Assembly: GCA_019022495.1 (NCBI GenBank)
Contig: JAFEKR010000012.1
Location: 620,001 to 684,000, forward strand
Direction of reading: 5' to 3'
DNA: 64,000 nt
Source: Epichloe hybrida
Taxonomy: Eukaryota > Ascomycota > Sordariomycetes > Hypocreales > Clavicipitaceae
Shown here: positions 34,987 through 46,048 of the stretch, one piece after another
Layout of the letters: every line of letters starts with the position of its first letter
Numbering within the stretch: the stretch's first letter is position 1
Program-made: the position numbers and the translations under genes
The notes under the pieces: generated by a model
The model's input: only the letters and a program-made list of their open reading frames with translations
Told to the model about the DNA's origin: nothing
The model's database searches: none

Positions 34987-35183
34987 GCCCACGGGCGGAC
35001 CCACGCCTCGCTGTTCTTGTCCCCGATCCGAGAGCAGTCGCATTCGCCCCCCGGGGAACAGTGATCCGGCGTCCGGGACGGCGCAGCCGGGGCAAAGGCC
35101 TCGGTGTCCGCGCACGCAGGCGCGAAGGCGTGGCATAGACAGACGTGGCAGAGCGTCATGGCGAGGAGGAGCGACGAGGCCAT
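34810..35183 (-). CDS. Small cysteine-rich secreted protein
   Basis: Two exons, 35183-34993 and 34909-34810 (intron GTGGGC..TAG, 83 nt, with CTGAC near its 3' end); 291 nt, 96 aa. A hydrophobic start (MASSLLLAMTLCHVCLCHAFA) is a likely signal peptide, cut around residue 24. The remaining part has CSPGGECDCS and, from exon 2, FQCVTNPSCERCW: six or seven cysteines in about 70 residues, so a disulfide-stabilised fold is likely. The tail is Thr/Ala-rich. The intron contains a perfect T16A16 palindrome. The join rests on splice sites, frame continuity and the cysteine pattern. No known family is asserted; effector or cell-wall roles would be guesses. Confidence 0.6.
34955..34986. repeat. T16A16 perfect palindrome
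   Basis: Sixteen Ts directly followed by sixteen As, inside the intron of the small secreted-protein gene. It could fold into a hairpin, or could be a site of sequencing slippage. Confidence 0.9.
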
Positions 35184-35919
35184 GGTAGTTAAACTGGTCG
35201 GGGGTGTTACGGTGACGTGGACGACGGCGCGGGCGGGCGGGCGGTCGGTCGTCTTCTTATTGCTTCCCGGAAGGCTGGGCGCTGACTTTTTCTTTTTTTT
35301 CTGATCTCGACCTTGTCCTACGCTTTTACCCGGTGAGGTGACGTGTAGCTGTTAGACACGGGGGGAAAGGGGGGGGGGGGTTTGATCTTGGTGTTGTGTG
35401 CTCTATTTGCCCTTGTAGCAAATGAAGCGAGCTTTGGAGCCCGTCCCGGACTTTGGAAAATGGTAGCGTGTCACACCAGTTTGCACACCAGTTCTTGCCT
35501 CAGGGTTACTCTGCGGGAAATCATGTACAGATTATTTGCTGAATACATTGCGCGGCCAAACCCCCCCCCCTTGGCTGGGCAAAGACCGACCTCTGGTCCA
35601 GCGTGCTCTTGGCCAGGACGATGCGTTGTACCACAAATCAGGCGCGCCATGGGTCGTATAGTAACGAATTGAAACGGAAGTGATTCTGTTTGCATTTTCA
35701 AAATTAATCTAGGCCGCCAGACCAAGGTCGCACGTCTTGTATCACAACAACGACCCGGCCTGCCACGGACACAAAAGCACGAAAGACGCCCCAGCTATGC
35801 GAGCAAACAACAAAGAAAAGAAAGATCAGCAGCAAAATGCCATCGCTATCGAGTGTTATACAACGAGAGTCCACCTGGATATCCATCAAAGCCCAAAAAA
35901 AAATGATGTCCGCATCCAA
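35184..35919. other. Intergenic region
   Basis: The 5' region of the secreted-protein gene and the 3' region of the metallophosphoesterase. It has G-runs near 35361-35381 and a C-run near 35561-35569. No further gene seen. Confidence 0.5.
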
Positions 35920-37674
35920 TCATGACTTTTCGGGAGGTTTCCCATTTTCAAATGCCCCGTCTCCCTTCGCTGCTTGTGCTGTCCTGGCCTTCTGGATTCC
36001 CTCCAGCTTAGATTGCGCCCATTTGACGCCTTTGCAAAGTCCGGCATCTACATCAACGCCTTGTGCTTCCAGGCACACCACCGCGACGTAGGCAACCCCA
36101 GAGAGTACAACGCCCAATATCAAAAAGTGTGTCATCCACCAGAAGTGTTGTCGTCCAAGCGGGCAATCGACATATTCGTGTTCCCACTCCCAGGCCTCGA
36201 GATTGAACCACATACTGAGCAAGCCGGCATTTCCGCCAAAGTCTCCCATCATGCTGCGCACAGTGATTTCTCGGCGGCCGGGGTGCTTTTCCATTGAGGG
36301 GATGTTGGACAGTTTGGCGTCTTTCCACCGACGTGACTCCCAGGATCTTTCATCGGGGCTGGTGCCGTTTGTTTGATTGACAAAATGGTATGTATCGCAG
36401 CCTTCGTGGTCGTGGCCGTTGAGGACGAGGCCGGGACGGCCTAAACCCTGGCCAGATCCCTGGGGGTCGCGGCCGACGCCGAAAATCCCCTCAAGGAGTC
36501 CTTTGCTTGCATCGGCACTTAGGAGATATTGTTCCTTGACACCGCCGCCTTCTTCGGGTCCGTGAAAGTCGAAGAAGGGCGCGTCGACGCAAACGCCCGC
36601 AGGCTTGTACAGGGGGATATGGGTCAAGATCAGGGTGAATTGCCCCTTGTACTCGACGGCACAAGCCGTGCCGATGACGGCATTGATGAAGTGATACGTT
36701 GCTTCCTGTAGTCCCTGGTCTTTGGCCGGCGTGTCCAGATTCATATCGTTCAATACCACAATTCGTACCTCGGGGGGTAGTCGCACAGAACCAGGGTTCG
36801 TGCCATGGTCATGTATTGTGGCATTGGCTTCGGCATCTGTCACAGGTAACTCGAAGCGCAGCTCATAGTTTGCTTTGCCGAAGACTCGTTCAAATCGTTT
36901 CACCCGCTCCGGTGTCAGATCACCGGCGTAGCCGATATCATGATTGCCGGCCACGTTCATGATTCTTCGCGTCCAAACTTTTTCTTGGTCACTGCCATCG
37001 AGCAGCCCTGACAGGTTGTACTCATGGCTCGGCCACATGGCAACGTCGTCGGGTACACGCTCACCCCCAAGGAACGTTCTGTTCCAGAATCGACGGCCCC
37101 GGCGGTCGAACTCGTCGTTTTCAATCCATTGGCTGCCGAGAAGATCTCCCAGGACAGACACGTGGGTTGGTTGTGTCCACCAGTGCACGGTTCGGTAAAT
37201 GTGCGCCAGATAAAAGTCGTTGCCAAAGAGATCGAATCGTTTGCGAAAGGACTCGAAGATGAAGGGGATGTCCTCGAAGAAAATATCAATGACATCGTGG
37301 ACTATCATCCGCACGCGATCTCTGAGGGAATCGTGCCAGATTTTGTAGGTGAGTCGTCGAAAGATGGTTTTGGCATGGGGAAACACGCCCAGGTAAGCTA
37401 TTGGTATCGATGTGTCGCCTTCAAGTTGAGGATCGCCAAGCGCGAGGAGTCGAAAGGGTGCCTGCTTCGTCGGCAAGGAATGCGGATGGGCATTCTGGTC
37501 TGCGAAAGGCCAGTGCAGGTTCTTGGTTACTTCGAAAGCCTCGTCTACATCTCGTGAAGGCAGGGGGAAAGCGCATCGGCTGAAGAATGGATACAGATAT
37601 AGGTAAATCGAACAGGCTACGGCCACGGGCACCATGAGGCCGAAGCCATTGCGGAGGAGGGCCCGAACCAACAT
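35920..37674 (-). CDS. Cdc1/Ted1/PGAP5-like metallophosphoesterase, ER membrane
   Basis: Calcineurin-like phosphoesterase of the class that trims ethanolamine phosphate from GPI anchors in the ER. Single exon, 584 aa. An N-terminal membrane span lies at about residues 12-32 and a second at about 512-534. The two-metal site motifs occur in order: GDPQ (Asp81), GDLLGSQW (Asp177), GNHD (244-246), THIPLY (His352) and NGHDHEGC (His421, His423). GDPQ and GDxxGSQW are the forms found in the Cdc1/Ted1/PGAP5 branch, as opposed to GDxHG in calcineurin. The protein is somewhat longer than the yeast members. The start ATG precedes the first span directly. Assignment to Ted1 or Cdc1 individually is not possible from motifs. 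Confidence 0.85.
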   Translation of the reverse strand: MLVRALLRNGFGLMVPVAVACSIYLYLYPFFSRCAFPLPSRDVDEAFEVTKNLHWPFADQNAHPHSLPTKQAPFRLLALGDPQLEGDTSIPIAYLGVFPHAKTIFRRLTYKIWHDSLRDRVRMIVHDVIDIFFEDIPFIFESFRKRFDLFGNDFYLAHIYRTVHWWTQPTHVSVLGDLLGSQWIENDEFDRRGRRFWNRTFLGGERVPDDVAMWPSHEYNLSGLLDGSDQEKVWTRRIMNVAGNHDIGYAGDLTPERVKRFERVFGKANYELRFELPVTDAEANATIHDHGTNPGSVRLPPEVRIVVLNDMNLDTPAKDQGLQEATYHFINAVIGTACAVEYKGQFTLILTHIPLYKPAGVCVDAPFFDFHGPEEGGGVKEQYLLSADASKGLLEGIFGVGRDPQGSGQGLGRPGLVLNGHDHEGCDTYHFVNQTNGTSPDERSWESRRWKDAKLSNIPSMEKHPGRREITVRSMMGDFGGNAGLLSMWFNLEAWEWEHEYVDCPLGRQHFWWMTHFLILGVVLSGVAYVAVVCLEAQGVDVDAGLCKGVKWAQSKLEGIQKARTAQAAKGDGAFENGKPPEKS

Positions 37675-38124
37675 GAAACCAGCAGCATGTAAAGATTACG
37701 GTGCATCAAGACAAAGAGCTTTGTCCCAATCGTGCGCGGTAGAGCAAGAATGAAGTCTGGTCAGTGTGCGTGGTTGAGGTCGGCTTCTTCTTCTTGTCGA
37801 ACGTCATGGGAGGGCCTGGGATTCGGGGTGGGATCAGGGTGGGATCAGGGATAAGGGGGGGAAGGGATGCAAATGCATGCCATGGGGTGGGTCATTGGGG
37901 ACGCGTCGCTTAGTCAGGAAGTGACAACTTGTACATGCTACATAATACAACAAGAAAGAGAGACTGACTGACCAGTTGACGGCCAAGTCACTCACCACTT
38001 ATTCATCCGTACTAATCACACATGCGCGCCAGGATGCCTCTTTTCTGCACACCGTACCGAGTAATAAAAAAACAACTTGATAGATGCCTTGTCGGGTGAA
38101 TCGTGCTCCCACCCAGCGCAGCTT
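37675..38124. promoter_or_regulatory. Upstream region of the metallophosphoesterase gene
   Basis: 450 bp between the metallophosphoesterase start and the HAD-hydrolase stop. A GGGTGGGATCAG motif is tandemly repeated near 37826-37850. No gene seen. Confidence 0.4.
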
Positions 38125-39128
38125 CTACGCCTCGCAGTGGCGGTCACGATCGGTTTCGCCCAAAAGCCAAGAAACCAGATTTCGAATCGATTGAACCCTC
38201 ACTGTGCTATGCCTCTGAAAGACACCAGAGATGGGCTGGTTGGACTGCTCTTCCAAACTAGGCATCTCGGCACTCTTCCCATCTTGGTCCAGAAGCACCG
38301 GGTTCCAGCCCGCGTTGAGAGCTCCCACCACGTCCTTGGCATCTTCGTCCCCGACATGCAGTTTCTGCCATGAGTCGGGGTCCAAATCTGCTTCAGAGAC
38401 GGTCCGGATATCGCCCGCAGCGACGACTTGGGTCAAAAGATGCTCAGCGGCGCGAAACATGCCCGCATGAGGCTTTCCATAACCAGTATCGTATGACATG
38501 CAAGTAAAGTCGATGTCATAAGGCTGGCCCCTATCCAAGGGAAGTTTGTCATGGGTTCCGTAGCGCAACCGACTGACACTGAGGCCAAACGACGAAAGGA
38601 CGCTTGGGACCCTATCGTCGGAATTCGTGACTACGCCAATCACGATCCTGTCAAACGCCATGTTGGACCTCTCTTGCTTCTTCAATCTCTTCAAGGTAGT
38701 CACCAAGTCTTGCTCGACATGATACCCCCGGCTTGACGAGAACCTTTGTAGTAGCGTTGGAGCCAGGTCTGCCGGTAACGGCTGATGACGGGCAAATGGC
38801 TGGAACGTCTTGTATATCACCTGGGATTGAACATTGTCAACGATCAGTATACTTATAGCACCATTGTGCGAGGGTTCGGAAGACAGACATTGGTCCACCA
38901 CTGTGTAGGGCCGAGTCCGGAGGCCTTTCCGTAGTTTGGGTGCACCTTTGCCTCGTCTAGGATTGCGGCGGCGAGGTGCGACTGAAGCTCGGCTTGGGTC
39001 CAGCCAGCAGCCATGCCGCATTGTCGCGCAACTTGCCCATATTGCTGGGCCACGGTTGGCTTGGGCCAGAACAAGGTGCCAAAAGCATCAAAGCATAGCA
39101 GGAGGTTGCGTTTGGGCATGCTACACAT
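38125..39128 (-). CDS. HAD-superfamily hydrolase (HDHD3-like)
   Basis: Two exons, 39128-38889 and 38820-38125; 936 nt, 311 aa. Motif I is CFDAFGTLF with nucleophile Asp14, motif II VVTNSDDR, motif III the lysine in GYGKPHAGMF, and motif IV HVGDEDAKDV. The segment order and cap size fit the HDHD3/haloacid-dehalogenase-like branch, and the substrate is unknown. The intron has a GTCTGT donor, weaker than consensus, and a CAG acceptor; skipping it would break the frame before the cap. A second ATG nine bases downstream could also serve as start. The last 60 residues are less conserved-looking. Confidence 0.85.
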
Positions 39129-40382
39129 GAAGCTCTGGTCTTTGCAGGCTTCGTTGACGGTTTTGCCTTGGGCCTCGGGGTTTTTTTTTTTTTTTTTTTT
39201 TCAAGGTTGCATGCGACGACGCCCCGCGGCAAGGATGCATGCATTCCCGAGTTGGTGATGGCCAATCTGGTCACGCGCCAAGTCGTCTTGTTGATGGGCA
39301 GACATGTGTGATTAGGCCGCTTGTTGCTTTAGAATTACGTCCGTATTATAGCACGTGTAATCCGTACTCCGTACTCAGGCAAAATCTTGCAGCTGATGAC
39401 CCTGCACCCACTCACATGAGTCACATCCACACACATGATGCTCAGTTTTCGCCCGAGTCATCCAGGCGGGCATGTAGCCCGTACAACATGTACATACATA
39501 CAATAAAGGCCCGGGATTCGCGTCATACCGCGGCACTGAGCCGCCAGTGTTTCCAGAGAGACGTGCGAGCAAATGTCTTACGGATCCCGTACTCTCAGAG
39601 GCCTGGGTTTTAAGAAGAGGTGCAAGCATAATGAGACAGGCCCGGTAGCCCGGTATGAGAACCCCCCCCCCTTTTTTTTTTTCTTTCTCGCATCTTCATC
39701 TGTCACCACCACACATGTTTCACGTCCTGAACTCCAATGCCAAGCCAGCCCCCAAAGTGGTATCACACGCTCACACTAGGCATCTCGGCGCAACAGTATT
39801 TGTTGCATTGTTGCTCGGCTTTTTGAGGCCCAACTTGTGCCGTGATGAACAAGGGACACATGCTTTGCCAGGTCAGCAGACATGCTTTGCCAGGTCAGCA
39901 GATGGCTCGGACGACCCTATCCCTATCCCGTGCCATGCCTCAACTACTCAACTACTCAACTACTGCATCAACTACTGCAAACAGTAGTTAGTACCGCTGC
40001 GTAGCTCACTTGCGTCTGTCCAGTAGCACATTCCAAGCTCGAGCTTGTTTGTGCCCACCCCGATCAGATCCGGCGTTAGTGTCCACCTGTTTCACACATT
40101 AGTCGGGGCAAAAAGGAAATGCGAGAGGTACGCTCAACAATCGAAGGAAAAGAAACATCCTTGGAAAAAAAGGGGAAAGAAAAACCCAAACCTCATTCTT
40201 CCTGCAGTGCGGCCCGACAAAACACAAACCGTCTTTTCGAACTCTTTTCCCATGTCCAAGCTTACATCGGTATACTCGGTGGAAAGGCAAAAAAAAGGCA
40301 CAACTCCACATCAACGCAGCGCAACGCCAAACTCTCACGGAACGAGGTCGTTGCAATCCAATAATCCAAAAATCAAGTCGTC
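39129..40382. other. Long intergenic region with simple repeats
   Basis: Contains a T-run of 21 at 39181-39201, a C/T run near 39661-39680, an exact 22-bp tandem duplication at 39858-39901 (unit begins ACATGCTTTGCC) and CAACTACT repeats near 39941-39980. No gene recognised on either strand. It probably includes the upstream regions of the HAD hydrolase (minus) and of the gene at 40383 (plus). Confidence 0.55.
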
Positions 40383-41147
40383 ATGGACGGCGAATTTGTG
40401 TCTGTCAAGACATGGCAGGGCTTCGTCATGGTGTCGACGTCGCTGCTACCGCAATCATTCGACGAAAAGACGAGGATATATCCCGAAAACCATCACTGCA
40501 GCCTCGACTCTACGTTCCGGGTGGACACTGCACCGCCCCTTTTGCAACATGGCAACTCCCATCTGGCTGCTGTGCGGCGGCGGCCGCCGATTCCGGATTA
40601 TTGGCATCACGAGTTCCGCAATGGAGACATGACGGCAACTGGCTTTGATTCCGACGCAAATCTCTTCCATACACCATCACCATCATCATCATCATTATCA
40701 AACTCAAATCCAGCAGTCTCGAGGTAATGCTCCAAGCACAGTGCGCCGCCATGCGTGTGGACAAGAAGCTAACGGAACAACAGTGTCTATTCTGCGCAGT
40801 CATACAGCCCGGTTTACACGCCACGAACTGATGACGATGCAGCCTCAATACCGGACACATGCCCCTCCCTGTTTTCACCATGGGAATCGTCGTCAGCCGC
40901 TGGCGTCTGCCGTGAATTCTCCGTCGACTGGGAGGACCCGACCGTGAATGCTGATGCAAGCTTCTTCCCCCTGGACAGCTACGCCCGCCCGGCAGCGAGT
41001 TTGTTTTCTCAACCGGGGCTCGACTTGATGGACGAGGCTAACCCTGAGCCATGCCGCTATGAGGCGCACTTCACCATGCCGACGCACTTTTCTGAACTCC
41101 AGGGCTCCATGAAGAGGAGGAGGGTCAACGCGGGGCTACTCCTCTGA
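40383..41147 (+). CDS. Conserved-looking fungal hypothetical protein
   Basis: Exons 40383-40723 and 40784-41147, with a 60-nt intron (GTAATG..CAG, GCTAAC branch site); 705 nt, 234 aa. I do not recognise the family. The N-terminus MDGEFVSVKTWQGFVMVSTSLLPQ is followed by a His/Pro-rich part, a Ser-rich run (PSPSSSSLSNSNP) and an acidic segment with SLFSPWESSS and FSVDWEDP. The C-terminus ends in a basic cluster KRRRVN that could be a nuclear localisation signal. No membrane span or signal peptide is seen. A regulatory or disordered scaffold role would fit, but is a guess. Confidence 0.65.
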
Positions 41148-42176
41148 GCAGCGGGCTAGGAATACAACCATTGCGAAAACAGATGGGAGGATTGAGGTAA
41201 TAAAAGGGGTTTGTTTCGGCGCAAAGGAGGGTTGGGCTTCAAATTGCATTACATGGGGAATTGGGCAAACCAACATGAGGAACACGAAATGAAGACACGA
41301 GGATATGACTAGACCAAGTCGATTTGACATTTTAATTTTCTATTTCATACCAATCTCTTCTTTTTCTCAATTTCAGCGGCTGCAATCGCGGCAGCAATCA
41401 TGGCAGCATCGGCATTTACATGTATATTGCTGGGTATCCGTATATCGCAGGGAAACGCCATGGGCTTCCGTAAAATCCCCGTGGGCGTGGGGTGGGTCAA
41501 CTTGGTTCGGTGCCCCCCATGCGACAAAGTGACATGCGACATGTGACATCTGACAGGAAAAAGTGGCAGAACAGATGGAAACGGGTAGTGGGTGGGTGGG
41601 CATGGTCGAATACTCGAATTGTTGCGTTTGTTGGGGGCTCGAAGTCGACGTCTCGCCCTTCTTGTTCGACTTGACAACCCTGTTTCGGGACCTCGAGGAA
41701 CTTGAGGCCGAGATGTGATTGGCTGAGTGGGAGAATCGCTCGGAGAATGAGCCGAGGGAGGGGAGGGGCGGGGGGGTGGAGCCCTGTTCTCTTCGTCAAT
41801 TGGGGGGTAGAAGCAACTGCGCTTCACCAGAGACCAAGTGTTCACCAGAGACAAATTTCCAACTTGTTTACCTCATCATCCGCCGACATGGCTCGTCGAT
41901 GTGGCTTTGGTTGTTCCCTTTTGCCCCAAGTGGGAAAAAAGAAATGTTTTCGCACCTGAATGTTGTCCAGAAGCGCTGGCGCGCTGGCGCGCTGGCGCGG
42001 AACCAGCACAGCTCGTCGCAGCAACTTGCACTGTATGACGACAACGACTCGGGAGCACAAAGTTTTTGATCGAGAAATCAAGTGCAGTACTAGAACAACA
42101 AAAAGTGTCTAGAAACCTGATATTAATGCTTCCCGGGGGCGCATTCACCCTCCCCCCCGCCCCCAAGCACCCAAAT
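41148..42176. other. Intergenic region
   Basis: Holds GCGCTGGC tandem repeats near 41973-42000, a G-run near 41769-41777 and a GCAGCAATCATGGCAGCA-type stretch near 41391-41408. Short frames on the minus strand here are discussed under rejected items. Confidence 0.5.
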
Positions 42177-42845
42177 ATGCATCCAATCCGTCGCCTCGCC
42201 CACACCACAGCATCCTCACTTCTCCGCAGACAAGCAGGCACCATGTCCAAGAAGAGCTCTGCCGCCCCCGGATCAGACTTCGAGTCGAGGCAGACAAGCT
42301 CGTCGTCGGACTACACGCCCGATCCCTCCAGGTCGCTCCCCCTGACCCCCCAGCGGCAGGCGCTGCTCGACGACATCGTCGCCCTCTACTCGTGCCGCCC
42401 CTCGATCGACCGCGTGAAGCGCTACACCCCGGACTGCGTGTACGACGACCAGTTCGGCTACGCCGACAACCGGCACAAGGTCGCCGGGCAGTGGTTCGCC
42501 CTGCCCAGGCTGTTCAGCGCGAGCGAGAACACGGGGTACGAGGTCGTCCGGAGCGACGACGACGTGCTGCAGTTCAAGAACGAGCAGAGGTGGACCCTCC
42601 GGCTGCTCCCCAAGGCCGTCACGCTCAACTCGCTCATCACCCTGAGCCTCGATCCCGCCACCGTCCACCACGACTTCATCCGCGTCAAGCACCACAAGGA
42701 CCAGAACAACGACAAGGACTACAGCCACGAGGGGCTGGGCTTCACCCTCAAGAAGTGGCAGGCCGATAACGTGGCAAAGTACATCAACTCCGACGAGGTC
42801 AAGTACTTTGAGAAGGATGATGCAAGTCAGCCGGGGCCAAAATGA
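42177..42845 (+). CDS. NTF2-like (SnoaL-type) hypothetical protein, possibly mitochondrial
   Basis: One exon, 222 aa from ATG 42177; an earlier in-frame ATG at 42126 would add 17 residues. The N-terminus MHPIRRLAHTTASSLLRRQAG is basic and free of acidic residues, like a mitochondrial presequence. The core, from QALLDDIVALYSCRPSIDRVKRYTPDCVYDDQF to the strand-rich RWTLRLLP and TVHHDFIRVKHHKDQ, has the layout of an NTF2-like cone fold. The third codon position is very GC-rich. Function unknown; a fungal conserved protein is likely. Confidence 0.7.
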   Translation: MHPIRRLAHTTASSLLRRQAGTMSKKSSAAPGSDFESRQTSSSSDYTPDPSRSLPLTPQRQALLDDIVALYSCRPSIDRVKRYTPDCVYDDQFGYADNRHKVAGQWFALPRLFSASENTGYEVVRSDDDVLQFKNEQRWTLRLLPKAVTLNSLITLSLDPATVHHDFIRVKHHKDQNNDKDYSHEGLGFTLKKWQADNVAKYINSDEVKYFEKDDASQPGPK

Positions 42846-43873
42846 TGGCAGTGTTTAGGTTGAAAAAATGTTTTACATGGTTCTCAACAACTTATTTTCC
42901 CGACCTATAAAATTTTTTTTTTTTTTTTTTATTACCATCGCCACGTGCACCTCTAATCGGATAATATACACACATCATCTGTAGCTAAGAGTCTGTCCCA
43001 ATTCTCACAACAACTTCCGCAAACCCACCCAGGCGTGCCCATGTCAGAGAAAACCCACGAAAAATGCCAGTGCAAAACATACAAACGTGAGTTTCGCCGC
43101 CAAAGTCCATCGTAGTTTGCCAAGACGGAAGAAATGCCCCCGTTCGGCCCAAGTGATGCACCACGAGATCCATCATGACACGACATCTACGCCCATCTAG
43201 CTGCGTCATTGCACTGCTTCTGCACACGATCTCTGGAGACGGAACAGCCAATGAAGCCCCGGCACTGCTTTGCATCAGAAAAAGAAATCATCAAGCCAAT
43301 TTGCCACGTGCTCGTTGGGTCGCAACACCCTTCTCATTCATCACAAACAACGAAGTACCTCTTGCCGCTCAAATGGATTCCATCAACCAAGGTTGCCAAC
43401 TACGTCTCTGAGCAAGCTCAAAGGCTGCCTGCCCTCTGGCGGTTCAAAAGAAGCCAGTAAGCAGACCACCAAGAACCACTGATGCCTCAGCTGGGCTCTC
43501 GCGCAACGCAGCGTTGCTGACTATCTATCCCACTGGAGTTCCAGCGTGATACCAAGGCTGAAACGCATGAGCAGCAGTTCCAAGTAGAATCCGAGGTTGA
43601 TCGAGAGCGCATTGCGTCTTCATCGATATCCTCCTCCAATGCTTGTCGATGGGTCGGTCAGATTGATCATGTGGACCGCATCACTACATGCTAGTAATTT
43701 ATGAGTACTGCTTGGAATAAATGCTGCTTTGCGCGTCGTTGCACACAAAGACGTCACGAAATATTCCCCTACCAATGTGCTCCAATGTGTTCACATACTT
43801 TCAGATAGTAATTGGCAAATGGCCACAATTGACAAGTCCATTCTCGCTAAAGCATCACCCTCCACTTGTGAAA
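42846..43873. other. Intergenic region
   Basis: Starts with a T-run of about 18 (42913-42930), probably close to the 3' end of the preceding transcript. No further gene recognised on either strand. Confidence 0.5.
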
Positions 43874-45540
43874 TCATCGCCACTTGTTATCCCAGCCTGC
43901 CTGTTCCACAACAAACGCAATTGCAAGCTCGGAGAACCGGGCCATATGCTGCATTTCAATCCGTCAGCAAGAGGGCGTTTTGCCAATTGTGGACAAGTAG
44001 CCACGCGGTGGTATTTACCTCGAACGAGAATGTCCCCGTCTTGTCGTCAACATCCAAGGTATCCCTTTCTGTGTGGACGTAGGGGTCGAACTCTCCAGGA
44101 AAGCTGCCGGCGGAAGGGTTGCCCTCTGACGCAAACGCGGCGGGATAGCCTAGGCTGGTGAAAGACATGTAATCGGATCCAGCGCCGCTGGGACACGTTA
44201 CGAATTAGCTCAATGCATCTTGAAAGGCGACTGGTCAGAAGTGCAAACTTACCCCGGCAGTGTGTAAATCTTGGCTGGAATCGATATGTACTCATTTGCC
44301 AAGTTTGCGGCCCATGTCGTCAGCGGGGCATCTGCTTGAGTTTCGATAAAACCAATCGACTCGGTTGCGTTTCGCGCTACGAACGCAGTCATGTCCTACT
44401 TCGTCTTCAGCAGATGGTATTCCCCCGTCCAGCTTCTTGCGCGTGAAGGAGCGGGTGGGGGGACGGCAGGGGGGCCGCCGGGGCGACTTACAAATTCCAT
44501 CATGGCACCAATCCGAGCTCCAGATTCCTTCTTGTATCGTGCAATCGCCTGGCTACCTAGGAGTCCACCTTCCTCCGCGGCGTACCAATGAAACTCAACG
44601 GGCCCGTTGATGGGAATGAAGCCACTGTCTGCCAGCACGCGAAAGGCTTCTAGAATGCTTACCGTGCCGGAGCCATCATCGTCTGCACCAGGAGCCGGAA
44701 GCAAAGGGAACAAGTAGTTCATGGAATCCTGGTGCGCGCCAATGATGGTCAGAGGCAGCGAGGAACTCCGGACTTTGGGTTCGAATCGGGCAATGATGGA
44801 TGGTTGGGGAAATTTGTGCGTGAAGAACTCGAGTGAAATGTGTACGTGAAAGGGAGAGTTCTTGATAATCTATGGTTCAGACATCAGTACATCATCAGAC
44901 GAGGACGCGGCCAAACATCGAACCTCGGCGATTTGGTCGTGCAACCATAGCGCGCTGCGCTCTCCGGTGACGCTACCAAAATAACGGGTGTAATAGCTCG
45001 TAAGGTGCTCCAAGTCCTTGCGCATTCTCTCGGTAGACACACGCGGAAGCAACGGCTTGATGATGCCATGGTGGGATAGCTTTGGCAGGTCTTTTTTGCA
45101 ATTAGTCGTGGTCATCAAAGGGTCGGTCGCCCAGCCATTCAGTCTTGAGACGTACGAGCTTCACCCGCCATGGAGTTGATTCGATTTGCTTTGATGAATT
45201 CATCGTGGTCCGTGATGTCGGCGAACTTCTTGCCCTTGCGCTTCAGCCGTAGCTTGTCTCCCTCGGTCAACCATTTGGTGGTGCCTTCATCAAAGATGTG
45301 CAACAGGCGAGGCTGTACGAGCTCATCGGTCAGCTCTGGATGCAACGAAACGAAAGCGTCAACTGGGTCTGGGTGATTCTGCAAGGCTGCCAGAACAGCC
45401 GGGTCAACTTGATGGTGGTGCTTTTCGGACCCGGGCGCGTGAAGGTGAAGTGGACGTTGGGCGTCCGGGGAAGCTGTGCCAAGGGCCACGAGGCTCGTGC
45501 CGAGCAGCAGCAAGCGCCCTTTGCAAATGGAAGCCCGCAT
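43874..45540 (-). CDS. Secreted M28-family zinc aminopeptidase
   Basis: Leucine-aminopeptidase-like extracellular exopeptidase with two zinc ions. Six exons: 45540-45165, 45090-44924, 44869-44492, 44395-44253, 44187-44019 and 43948-43874; 1,308 nt, 435 aa. All introns are GT..AG (GTGAAG..AAG, GTTCGA..TAG, GTAAGT..TAG, GTAAGT..CAG, GTAAAT..CAG). A signal peptide (MRASICKGRLLLLGTSLVALGTA) is followed by a propeptide region to about residue 125. Zinc and catalytic residues are His227 and Asp229 in GAHQDS, Asp in PGADDDGSGT, Glu280-Glu281 in WYAAEEGG, Asp in GSDYMSF and His in YVHTERDT. The last exon gives HMARFSELAIAFVVEQAGWDNKW, typical of the family C-terminus. The CGYxC cysteine pair of Lap1-type enzymes is absent. 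A MITE lies about 170 bp upstream. Confidence 0.92.
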
Positions 45541-45713
45541 TGTGAGGAGTTGGGGTATGGTTCGGACTTTCAGCAAACTGGATCGATCGATGCCTGATGT
45601 AGAGGTGGTGGTCTGTCGAGACTCGAGCTGTCTGGTTTTTGCCTCGGGTTGTTGTTGAGGCGTGACGAAGCTGACGTGGATGGACCCCACTTCTTACGGG
45701 GACCTCGGAACGC

Positions 45714-46048
45714 TAAGTCAACCCACTACCGTGCGGGCCACATCACGTAGCCCCGGGCAACCCCAATTAGGCATAGTAAGGTGGGTCTCTGCAAGAATTC
45801 TAATAACTGCCAATTGGCTAGAATTCACTAAATAACACACTCCAGTAACTTAGCCCACTTTTATTTCCTATTATCTAATTATACAATGTCTTTTATGCCA
45901 AAGCCCCACTCCCCACTGATTAGCCCTAAATCCAACGAATTAGAGCTAGCTAAGATATTGATAGACTCACCCGCCACGCCTCGCGCTATGCCTAATTGGG
46001 GTGGCCCAGGGCTACGTGATGTGGCCCGCACGGTAGTGGGTTGACTTA
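45714..46048. mobile_element. Tc1/mariner-type MITE (331 bp plus TA duplications)
   Basis: Terminal inverted repeats of about 60 bp begin AGTCAACCCACTACCGTGCG at 45716 and mirror this at 46046. Only two or three mismatches are visible along the arms. TA flanks both ends (45714-45715 and 46047-46048), which is the Tc1/mariner target. The interior is AT-richer and encodes nothing recognisable. Its GC-rich arms show no RIP. It sits between the aminopeptidase start (45540) and the stop codon of the next gene (46342). Confidence 0.9.

Noticed and set aside
41345..41854. Minus-strand frame ending AAAIAAAEIEKKKRLV as a gene
   Set aside because: The frame is Pro/Ser-rich, its start is non-ATG and it crosses G-runs. 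The Ala-rich end results from a GCAGCN-type simple repeat. No splice model supported it.
42273..42769. Long frames on both strands over the NTF2-like gene
   Set aside because: High third-position GC in the real gene opens the other frames. Only the frame from 42177 has a protein-like composition.
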